Shown here: piece by piece, positions 53,004-61,852 of the stretch
Position numbering within the stretch: position 1 is the stretch's first letter
Layout: every line of letters begins with the position of its first letter
Assembly (NCBI RefSeq): GCF_030463565.1
Contig: NC_134643.1
Span: 219,036,583 to 219,100,582 of the forward strand
Source: Pelecanus crispus
Lineage: Eukaryota; Chordata; Aves; Pelecaniformes; Pelecanidae
Reading direction: 5' to 3'
DNA: 64,000 nt
The notes under the pieces: model-generated
The model's database searches: none
The model's input: the letters and a program-made list of their open reading frames with translations, nothing else
Told to the model about the DNA's origin: nothing
Position numbers and translations under genes: made by a program

Positions 53004-53037
53004 CCGGCACGGCACGGCACGGCACGGCGCGGCGCAG
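53004..53037 (+). repeat. Short GGCAC/GGCGC pentamer repeat
   Basis: Several tandem GGCAC units decay into GGCGC units inside the candidate first exon of RAB30. It is a likely length-polymorphic tract in a GC-rich leader. Confidence 0.7.
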
Positions 53038-53039
53038 CC

Positions 53040-53290
53040 CGCCGGGGATGGGTGCAAGGCAGCCCGCTCCCCCGGCGATGGGTGCTGCCCGCCCGCCCCG
53101 CGCGGGGCAGCGCCCCGGGATGGGTGCAGCGGGCTTGGGCGCAGGACAGCCCCGCTCGGAGATGGGTGCTGAGCCCCCCGGGATGGGTGCTGAGCCCCCC
53201 CCAGGGCACGACAGGGCCACCCCCGGGATGGGTGCAGCGGAGCTCGGTGCAAGGCAACCCCCTTCGGGGACGGGCGCAGGGCCGCCCCCG
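53040..53290 (+). repeat. Degenerate minisatellite with core GATGGGTGC
   Basis: Six exact GATGGGTGC cores start at 53047, 53077, 53119, 53161, 53182 and 53227, with a seventh degenerate copy near 53269. The spacings are 30, 42, 42, 21 and 45 bases, all multiples of three. Between cores are C-rich linkers such as GAGCCCCCCGG. On the minus strand this yields repeated APIPG in the long open frame. Confidence 0.7.
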
Positions 53291-53475
53291 ATGCAGGGCA
53301 GCCGCCGGGCCGGTGCAGACGCCGGTGCAGGAGCGGGGCCGCCCCGGGCCGGTGCCGGGGGCCAGAGGCGGGAGCAGGAGCGGGCCCCCCCCGCCGAGGC
53401 CGGCGCTGGCAGCGGGAGGCGGCACCGGCGGAGCACAATGAGCGGCGCGCGCCCCCGCGGCCGCCCGCTGGGCAA

Positions 53476-53483
53476 TGACATCA
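53476..53483. promoter_or_regulatory. CRE-like site TGACATCA
   Basis: One base differs from the palindromic CRE TGACGTCA. It lies about 50 bp from the CCAAT box in the island core. The minus-strand CAT complement inside it also forms an in-frame ATG of the long leader ORF. Confidence 0.4.
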
Positions 53484-53532
53484 CCCCTCTCGCCCGCCGG
53501 GGCGGGGCGAGCGGCCGCGCCGCCGCCTCCCC

Positions 53533-53537
53533 ATTGG
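53533..53537 (-). promoter_or_regulatory. Inverted CCAAT box (NF-Y site)
   Basis: CCCATTGGCTGGC on the plus strand reads GCCAGCCAATGGG on the minus strand, a good NF-Y context. It lies between the CRE-like site and the first ZNF143 motif, where it could serve the RAB30 direction. Confidence 0.6.
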
Positions 53538-53560
53538 CTGGCGCCCGCCGGCAGCGGGGG

Positions 53561-53580
53561 CTTCTGGGGATTGTAGTTTC
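53561..53580 (-). promoter_or_regulatory. ZNF143/THAP11-type motif (minus orientation)
   Basis: Read on the minus strand this is GAAACTACAATCCCCAGAAG, which closely matches the known ACTACAATTCCCAGAATGC-type element bound by ZNF143 (Staf) and THAP11. It sits within the CpG-island core, where such elements usually lie close to start sites. Confidence 0.75.
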
Positions 53581-53616
53581 GCGAGGGCGGGCGCCGCGCG
53601 GTAGCGCGCAGAGCGG

Positions 53617-53637
53617 GGACTCCATCTCCCGGCAGGC
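53617..53637 (+). promoter_or_regulatory. Second ZNF143-type motif (plus orientation)
   Basis: On the plus strand the core ACTCCATCTCCCGGCAGGC matches the same ACTACAATTCCCAGCATGC element with a few changes. It is about 40 bp from the first copy and in the opposite orientation, so each points toward one arm of the proposed divergent promoter. Confidence 0.6.
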
Positions 53638-53650
53638 ACCGCGCTGCGCG

Positions 53651-53675
53651 GCCGGGGGGCGGGGGGCGGTGGCGG
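53651..53675 (+). promoter_or_regulatory. GC-box cluster (SP1/KLF type)
   Basis: Successive GGGGGCGG-type motifs lie just right of the second ZNF143 site. They are followed by CTGCCATGTTG, which resembles a YY1 element. The composition is typical of TATA-less start regions, but the sequence alone cannot show occupancy. Confidence 0.45.
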
Positions 53676-54260
53676 CTGCCATGTTGATGGCGCGGGATGC
53701 TTTTAGCTCGGGAGGAGCGGCCGGGGAACCCGGTTAAGATGTCGGAAAAGAGGGAGGGTGGGAGTCAGGTGTCGTTTCAGGGGATAGAAAGAGTTTTGCG
53801 CGAGGGGGTGAGAGAGAAGGAGGAGGCTGGGGGGTGGCTGAGGGGGCGCGGCGGGCCCCGAAAGACAGCGCATAGCGGCCGGGTATCCTTCGGCGCCCGC
53901 CGGCGCCTGGTTGGGCAGTGCCTCTCCATGGCGGGTGGGAGGTGGGAGCCTGTTCTTGGCGCTCGCCCCCGTTGCGGGCCGGGGGGGGCCGTGCGCCCCT
54001 GGCAGCGGGGCCGTGAGGCAGGCGGGGCGGCCTCGGCGGCGCGGGAGCGGCGCCCGCGGAGGTGGGTGTGTGGGGGGAGCTGGGGCGGGTGAGGGGGGCT
54101 GCTGGTCAGGGCTGCGACGGCAGGCTGGCGGCAGGCTGGCAGCCGGCTGCGGTGCCTGTCGGGGCTGGGGCGGTGCTGGTTTTGGAGGGGGAGGCGGCTG
54201 CGGTGGCCTTCGGGGTTGTGCCCCTTGCGCCCCCCGGGGAGAGCAGCCCTGTGTGGGGCT

Positions 54261-57200
54261 GTAGGTGCTTGTAGGTCCTTGCCTGGGGTGAAGTACAGGC
54301 CGCTTTAAGGAGCGGAGCTGAACTCTTGGCCTGGCATTGGCAGGGGAGGCCCTCAGAGGGTAGGCTGGGACGTGCCCTTGTCACACACCAGCCGACAGCC
54401 CGTGCTTGCTCATTTGGGGCTTTTTTTAAGGGTTGTGGGTTTTGCCTGATAACTGCAGGAATAGTGTTTGGCTGTTGTAGATCTGTGGCTTCGTGTGACC
54501 GGCAGAAGGAGCTTTCCTCCCTCCTGAAGGCAGCTGTCCCCAGTGTGTCCACAGAGGCATGAATTAACCTTGACAAAGCTGAGAGAATGGATGAGGTGGT
54601 GTAAGAGCTCTCAGCATGGTATGGGAGCAGCCAAGCTAACTTGCTTCCCTGTTTTCTTATTTGTGCTGCTTGTCTAGCGCTTGGCATGGCTTAGCCAGCT
54701 GACTAGGTGCTGTCTGAGTTTTTCAGCATACCCTTTGGCTGGCTTGTAGGAGGTAGGCTAGATTTTGAGCCGTAGGTTGTAGACTTTCCTGTACTGAACA
54801 ACATCCCTGCTTGTGCTAGTCTCTGTGTCAGGGAATGGGAAATAACCCATTCATCAAATGGGAGATTAATTAAAATCTCTGTTAGGCTTAAGAGGACTGG
54901 AGTTCCTTGAAATAACGTGTGGAAAATCTTTGCTCAAAACTGGGAGGGAGGACACTGAAATTATTGCATGGTTTGTGGAATAACACCATTTCTAGTTACA
55001 GCTCATTCCTGTGAAATAAAGTGCTTTATTACTTCAAGAAGATACTCCATTGAAAAGAGTTGTGAAGAGTTTTGCAGGCTCACTAGAAGTCTTGACTAAA
55101 GTCCAGCAGTGGTATAGCTCAGGAAAAAATGGGGTTACAAGTTTTTATTTAATACTTTGGCTCCTCCTGGAGGTAAGTACAATGCATTTGCTCAGGATAT
55201 TGCCTCACAGTAACTGCATGGCTACAGTGCTCTGTTTACCCCAGGATACACTTGGATAACAGAGGAAGGGTGTCATGAGATGTTCTGTGGTGCAGTTACT
55301 TAATCTGAACCTTGCAGCCTTTCAGGGTTTGTTGATACTACAGCAGTGTGTGCCATTATTCTATCTTTAAATGCAGCGCCCTCCAGTTAAAGCCTCTGAA
55401 TCAGTTGCTTGCCTTCCTGTAAAATGCCCGGTGTCCTGGGACAGGAGGTGCTTCTGCCCAGCCCCAGCTTGTCCAGTTTTGCCATACTCATCACTGAAGA
55501 AAAGGAGTGGAGGGAGTGTAATGCTCTGTTGCTGCTATAACTTTCAGTAATAGTTGCATAAATCTGAAGAATTCTGAATTACAAGTGCAGCCCCCTTTAT
55601 TTCTTTTCTCTTTCTGATTCTTCTGTATTCAGACACCTTTAGATAGGTGTGCTGTGGGCAGAAAAAGGGCAGTGGCATGATGACTGCTGTCACGACAGTT
55701 GCCCACCGTAGACTTTAAGTCTATGCTTATATCTGTGCAGCTGATACCAAGCAATGATGGTAAGTGTTGCAGTGGGATAACGGGGGGGGCTTGCTTGTCT
55801 TTTCTATAACTGGCGGAAAACATATATGTGAAATCTTATCCAAGATAAGTTTGCTGACCTAATGACATTAGGGTTTGTTTCATACAGTGGTTTAGAAACA
55901 ATTGCTTTCACCTGCATTGGTTCCCCATCTTCCTCCCCTTCCCCCTTGTGTCAGTGCTGCTGCTCTGGGGAGGAGACAAGGATGCATCGTGCTTTACAGA
56001 TAATTTTATTTCATTGTTTGCACCATGTTTCTTTATCTGAAGAGGCAGATTTCACTGATGGCTCAGCTAAGAGTTGCTATAGCAGATTGAAATGTAGAAA
56101 AAAGGGGTTGACTTCAGAAACTACCCAAATGAATGCCTGATGCAAGAGACAAGTAAAATAGTTTTCTCCGTGTATAGTTCAATTTCATCAGTTTGGGGGT
56201 GTCTGATACTTGTCAGTGTATGAATTATGCTTACTGATCACAACTTGTCAGAGATGTTAATGATGAAGCTTGTGTTGCACGTCTCAAACTTGGATAGTCT
56301 GTTCACCTGAAAGAGCTAATGACGAAGTCTTTTCTGACCCAACAGGTCTTAACTGCAAGATCCACAAGAAGTTTGCAGTCCTATTGCAGAAATAAGTGGT
56401 GTCTCAGCATTTCATATGAAAAGACTTAAGGTGACAATGGAATTGAAAGCCTGCCTTTGGCATTTCTTAAATGCATGGGTATACTCTAGTTTAATACTGT
56501 TAATGAAAACTTGCTCCAGTGTCTGTGTGGTCCTGAGCCTGTGAAGCTGATAGTAGCCAAAGTACAGACAAATCTATGGCAACATCCTACACTGCAGAAA
56601 CTATGGGTTGTCTTTTACTAAAGTGATTTTGGTCACAGTGGACTCAGGTAAGCAACCACCCAGTGTCCTGAAGACCAGAAGCAGTTGCAAGACCTTGCAG
56701 GAGGGATGCAGAGGATGAGGATAAGTAGGAATGTGTGATGCCTTTGCTCAAAGAAGAAATTGCTTAATCTTAAGTTTGTATGTAGAAACCTGGCTTCACA
56801 CCTCAGCTTTTGTTCTCGTAAGTTCTTGCTGTTAATGAAAACTTCAAGGATTTGGATGGTGTAAATTGAGCCTTCACTGGATAGTATATCAAAACCAGCT
56901 CTACAGTCTGCATGAGGAATACATGAATTTACAAGATTAAGTGTACAAGTATGTTATGAGATAACATAATTTTCAAGGTGTCTGATGATCTGCTGTCATG
57001 GTGTCAACATCCATGTCAGTGCAGCATGGAGAACTGGCGGGATGTTGGGGTTGTCTCAGTTCTTGCAAACTGTCAGGCCTTACATAATTCCCAGTATGCG
57101 AATTAGCTGGATGAAAAAGTTTTCATGTGCACTCATGCAGGGAGCGGAATATGGTTTCTAAGAGCGATTGATACGATCTATGCTAGTCGTGGTGTGTAAG

Positions 57201-58440
57201 TTTTGTTCTAAAATCCCATTTTCTTAATTATCCCAGCTATAAAACTTACTTGTCCACAGTCGCCTTGGAGGAAGGAGGAGAGCTGAAGTGTCACTGACCA
57301 ACTGCTTGCTTCAAAGCCTGTGGGGGAAGGGTGTCAGCTCTCTCACATTAAAGTTACTGCTCAGGTTCTGGAGGCTGAAGAAGCTGCTATGAAGGTTTTT
57401 TGTTTGTAATTGTCTCCTATGGAGCTATTTCCCAAAGAGTTAACTGGAGGTGAAAGGTGAGCGAGTGAATTCAGCTGGGTAGAATAGGTAAGTACTTCTA
57501 TCTCATGTTATTGTTTCCAAAGCATCTTAACAATATAGAAAAATGTGTTGTCTACTTTGTTCTTAAACAGGGAGAGCTTGGAAAAACACTGGTAAGAGTG
57601 GAAGGCTTTCATGCCTTTTTAAGTGCTCTCAATGAAATTGTGAGGAGGCAGCTATTAAACCAATTTCTGGAAGAACCTAGTATTTCTGTATAGCCAAAAA
57701 AGTTTGTAAAGCTTCCCTGAAAATCATTCTAGTGACTAATTATGAAGTGTTAACTTTTTTTATCTTTCAGCACAAGAAGAGCTCTCTAAGAGTGGTCAGG
57801 AACCTCTTCAGGTAGCACGGACATGTTCTTCGACTGAAACATGGCAGAAGTTTGATAGCAGTTACAAAACAGGAAAGGGTGTGCACGCAGGCTCCTGCAG
57901 GTCCCTGGGTTCATAAGAATTGGTTCTGAAAGAATTCCATTGTAGTAGAGAGAAAAACTGTTTTCTTCCACAACTTCTAACTCCCTTGAATTTAAATGAG
58001 AGCTCATCTAATATTGAAACAGGAAGTTACTTTTATTGTAGATACTGGAGAACAGCATCGGAATAGGGGACCTAAAAGTGCTAGTCAGGGCACTGTGATG
58101 GGCCTTGGAAAAACTGGAGGTAGTTGGAGTACAAGAGGCGCCAGCTGTGGGAAGGTTGCTTTTGGGAAGGCACACTAGCAGTGGGGGAGACATGCTGAAC
58201 AGAGGAGACTCAAAAGTTGAGTATGTTCTGCAGCTGTTTCTTAGCTACATATGGATATACACATATATACACACATGGATGGCCCTCTTAAGGTGGGATG
58301 GCATAAGATGACCACTGAAGATCACAGGGTTGTAGGCAGACCATATTTCTCTTGAGAGCATATATGCAACTGTCCAGAACCACCTAAATGGCTTCAGTTC
58401 TCATTAAGAGTATTTCCTGGTTTAAAAATGATAGCTTTGC
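54261..58440. other. Divergent side of promoter, no gene recognised
   Basis: Unique sequence right of the CpG island. A plus-strand divergent non-coding transcript is expected by analogy with mammalian RAB30, but I could not define exons. Candidate plus-strand donors in the island occur near 53806 (GGGGTGAGAG) and 54087 (GGGTGAGG). No coding frame exceeds about 100 codons with any family similarity. Confidence 0.4.
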
Positions 58441-58461
58441 TTGGTCCCCAAACTTGTGCAG

Positions 58462-58723
58462 AGCTGTCTGGCTGATTGCAGCAATGCACGGAAGATAAGA
58501 AGCCTTCCCCACGCATGGGCTGCTGGAGACCGCCGTGCAAATGTGGCTCAGATGGGCTCCAGGGCCGAGTGTAAATCCTTTGGTTGCCTCTGTTCTACTG
58601 CGAGATACACAAGGGTGCACCTCAGCGCTTCCACGTGGAAGGAGACACCACTTGGGCTACGCTGGCTCAGATGCACTGCCCTCTTCAGCACAAAACGATA
58701 AAACCCTGCATTGCACAAAGCAG
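58462..58723 (+). other. Candidate plus-strand non-coding exon
   Basis: The segment is bounded by CTTGTGCAG| on the left and AAAGCAG|GTAGGG on the right. It has visibly more CpG than its neighbours. These are weak signals: an acceptor-like and a donor-like sequence 262 bases apart on the strand expected for a divergent transcript. No family is recognised in its short open frames. Confidence 0.2.
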
Positions 58724-58944
58724 GTAGGGGTGTCGGGCTGAGGTTATGCTGGGTGTGAGCCTCGCTCTGTTGCCTCTAATCCTGGAAAGGTCTATTTTTG
58801 TTGTGTATTTGTAAACTTGAGTTGGTAACTGATAACCTTTCAGCCGATGTGCATGTCTGTACCAGACAAGTAGTCCACGAGCCGACACATCCTCAAGCAT
58901 GGTACTGGCTTTTACCCCTTTAGAAAGGGGGAGTCAGCAGGGAA

Positions 58945-58962
58945 TTTTTTTTTTTTTTTTTT
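58945..58962 (+). repeat. Poly-T tract (18)
   Basis: Uninterrupted T run followed by GCAGG. Confidence 0.9.
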
Positions 58963-61663
58963 GCAGGGTCACAGAAACTCTACTGAAATCAAAAGCCCAC
59001 TAAAAATACCTTTCTGGAAAGAATACATTTTGGGAAATGAATGCTGTAACAAAGGCAATGTCAGCCTTCAGTTACAGCAATCTTTCAACACTTCCTTATA
59101 TCTGTTTATGTTTTGAGGTTTATAGGAAAAAGTGTTGGACACAGGGAGAGTGTGAAAGCCATAACCACAGGTAAAAAGTTAATTTGAACAACTGGAATCT
59201 TGTGTCAGGTTATGCACCGTTATTTATTTTCTAAGAAAGTCCTGCAACTAAATAGATAATGCTGGAGTCCCTGGTTGTGCATGCTAGTGTCCTCAGCTTC
59301 TCCAGCTGTTTGGATGCCAGTGGTGCAAAACTATATGTTGCTTCCTGTATGATTCATTTTAAAATACAAGCTTCGGCAGTGCGAGGAGCTAAACAACAGT
59401 GTAACAGTCGGAGCATTCCTTAACACACACAAACTATTCCCTTTTGGGTAAGTAACACTGCACTGTGAAAAAGCACATGACACCGGGGAAGAGCATTGCT
59501 TGATAGCATCTCCTATGCTAGCCCTGGGTTTGCCCTTCTTCCTTGACTTGCGCTCTGGTGTTCACCCAAACTTTTAGCCCTTCTGTAATTGCTGGTTAGC
59601 TCTTCACCACCACCTGATTGTATTTTTGCTGTTTCTCTGCAAATATCTCTTCCTGGAAAACTTGGAACAACAGTATCTTGGGTTCCTGGCCAAGTTTCCC
59701 ACTTGCTCTGTTCTGTCACATTATTTACATGCAGTGTCTGAAGGATATAATTTAGTGGCCTGCTAGTGAGCACCTCCCCGTTATGTCTTGGCCCCAGTCC
59801 ACATAGGTCAGGTTTACACAAGCCTGCTTCCTTATGATGAACTCGATGGCTACTCTTACAGCCCTGGGTTTCCTGTTGCATGACGTTACGTAAAAGATAG
59901 CATTATGCTGCTCTTGCAAGGATTTAAAAATGGACACGCTGGCATTGATCACTTTACCTCCTGAGTTACATGACCTAGAATCTCTTCTGAACCTTGCTCT
60001 TCTGCATACGTGAGACCTAGGGCTGTCAAGGTGAGGATACGGTTTTCATGTAATGGGTCTGGCATGCTGCAATACAGGAGAGGTTTTTCAGCAGAGAGTT
60101 GTGAAGCCGACTAAGCTACCCTGCTCAAAGTAGAGCTGTTGTCTTTCCTCAGGTTCTGGATTCATACCAGAGTTGTTTTGTATCCAGTAGAGCCTTTTTG
60201 GGCATGCATTCCCAGGAGGTGTATTACCTCAGCTCACTGCTTTGAGCTCCTGCAAAATGAAGTTGCAGGATCTTTGGTGGCATCGCTGGTTTAAGGAATT
60301 TGGTGTTATTTTTTTGACCCTTGCCCTCCTGTGCCACAGTACACCATTCCCTCTTGTGCCAACACAACTACCTGGAGCGGCATGGTGAGCTATCAGTGCC
60401 GTCATCAGGGTGTTACGCACCCTCCCTGCCCTGTGTATGCTCTTCCGTGGCTCAGGGTGGAAGTGGAGGAGGCTTGTAATTGTTCAGCTTTCGAAACCAG
60501 GATCAGGTTAGTGAGCTGGTTTAGAGCATTTGTAACATGATGCTAAAAATAGGTGGCCGGGTGCACAGCACAAATCAGAAGCCCTTGGGCTTGTTGCTGA
60601 AGCCTCTTGACTCATTACACTGTGCATCTAAGGATGCAGTTTATTTTGTGGGGAGGAACAGCAGCAGCATGTCCCTTGTGCACGTGGATGCTTTTGTTAA
60701 TCATGTTTTTCTGCTTTAGCTTACATGACCCAGCCAAATGTTTTGCTGTGTGCAGCCTTCTGACTGGGCAGTGGCAGCTCGAGAAACCCTGATGTCTGTA
60801 AGCAGCACTGGCGATTGCTAGATACAGTCCAGACAAATGCCAATGGGAGAAGAGAGCGAGAGTATGATGTGGAGCAGTTTACTCCTACATTTTGCCTTTT
60901 ATGACTGTTACGGAGGGTACCAGTTTGTTATCTTGCGATGAAACTGATTTCTTATGCTTAGGGAGTTGCATGTTACCCCTGCACACCTAGCCAAATACCC
61001 CTTTTATATTTAATGGCAGAGTAGATTTGCAAAAAGAGAATTAGGCACTAAAATATTTCACATATGATAGCTGAAAAGCCTAAGTTCAGCTTTCCACATA
61101 AACATTTTTGCAGTGCTCCTGATATGGGTGAAGTCAGCTTCGCCACTGTAAACTCTCTTACAATGCAGATATGATTTATTGCCTCCATTCTGATACTGGT
61201 GAATGTCGTCCTCTGATGAGGATGATGCAGTGGCAGCTGTTTTAAAATGACACACCCAGTGGCTTCGCTGTACTTGCTCTGCTTTAGTGAATGTCAACTA
61301 AAACAGTAATTGTGTCCCCTAAGAGTTAGATTATTGCTGTTGTTAACCTTTCTGGAAAAACAAATGAGGAGTAGAGGCAGATGCAATCCTCACGCGAATT
61401 GGCAGGAGGGTGTTGCACAGCCAAGGGGGTACTACATCTCACTGGGGGTGAAGGGCAGTTGTGCTTTCCTCGCTCACGTCCATGAGGTCCCTTTAGCCTC
61501 CTGCAAAATCCTGTCCACTGAAAGCTCCTCGCCATTCTAGGGCAGACTGTGACCGGAGCAACCGCTGTCCCAATGCTACCTCCTGGGAATGAGTGAGGAA
61601 AGAGAGTTTATTTTAGTAGGCACTCTGATCCAATGAAAACAGATGACTTTGCTTGCTTGTCAT
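58963..61663. other. Stretch without recognised gene
   Basis: Unique sequence. Open frames on both strands are short and overlap. No RNA gene or mobile element is recognised. Confidence 0.55.
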
Positions 61664-61852
61664 TATAATTTTAAATATATTTAATTTATAAATTAATAGT
61701 TTATAAATATTTTATAGTGTAAATATATTTATAAATACATCCCTGAAATAGATGAATATGTGTATATATAAATGTATAATGTTAAATACATTTATATATT
61801 GTGTATATTAATAATTTATAAATTAACCATTTATAAAATATAAATTAATAAG
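61664..61852. repeat. AT-rich low-complexity block
   Basis: About 190 bases made almost only of A and T, with many near-repeats of TTTATAAATTAAT and TATATATAAA and numerous short inverted repeats. Confidence 0.9.

Larger units (their letters stand above)
52834..53440 (-). other. RAB30: Probable non-coding first exon of RAB30 (5' end uncertain)
   Basis: On the minus strand the CpG island contains a full-consensus donor, AAACCAG|GTGAGTT, with the last exon base at 52834. It lies downstream of the likely promoter and on the right strand to splice to the acceptor at 15587. The exon would be very GC-rich and includes a degenerate minisatellite. Its upstream limit of 53440 is only an estimate bounded by the promoter motifs at 53476-53580. 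Further non-coding exons in the intron are possible. A short upstream ORF starts at 52868, and a longer proline/alanine-rich frame crosses the donor. Confidence 0.55.
6464..53560 (-). other. RAB30: RAB30 transcription unit (span)
   Basis: This is the inferred extent of RAB30 on the minus strand, from the divergent CpG-island promoter to the stop codon; the 3'UTR continues below 6464. Four coding exons and one probable non-coding first exon are supported by GT..AG borders and by a continuous 203-codon product. Introns run roughly 15588-52833, 14005-15486, 9235-13920 and 6715-9050. The 5' end is only approximate because the start site cannot be read from sequence. Identification as RAB30 rests on near-identity to the mammalian protein as I remember it, including the distinctive N-terminus MSMEDYDF and C-terminus LTCCNFN. 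Confidence 0.9.
52480..54260. promoter_or_regulatory. CpG island with divergent promoter (RAB30 minus, unknown transcript plus)
   Basis: About 1.8 kb of very GC-rich, CpG-dense sequence stands out sharply from AT-rich flanks. The core at about 53440-53740 combines an inverted CCAAT box, a CRE-like TGACATCA, GC boxes and two ZNF143-type motifs, and it has no clear TATA box. This is the usual make-up of a bidirectional housekeeping promoter. RAB30 reads away to the left. In mammals a divergent non-coding RNA starts next to RAB30, so a plus-strand transcript is plausible here, but I cannot identify its exons. Confidence 0.85.

Noticed and set aside
52645-53682. 345-codon minus-strand frame as a conventional protein gene
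   Set aside because: It starts inside the promoter core, reads through a consensus donor and is GC-driven with no family similarity. I kept only its possible role as a leader ORF.
52904-53737. 277-codon plus-strand frame with repeated MGA
   Set aside because: It lies antisense to the RAB30 first exon and is produced by the GC-rich minisatellite. No supporting signals.
53697-54092. Plus-strand frame starting MLLAREERPGNPVKMSEKREG as the first exon of a divergent protein
   Set aside because: The MSE start briefly suggested PCF11, a neighbour in mammals, but the following residues do not match it and the frame is low-complexity.
55015-55030. AATAAAGTGCTTTATT as a bidirectional poly(A) signal
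   Set aside because: A short palindrome that may arise by chance; no transcript end on either strand is supported.
55101-55122. GTGGTATAGCTCAGG resembling a tRNA D-arm/A-box
   Set aside because: No B-box, anticodon arm or acceptor-stem pairing follows at the proper distance.
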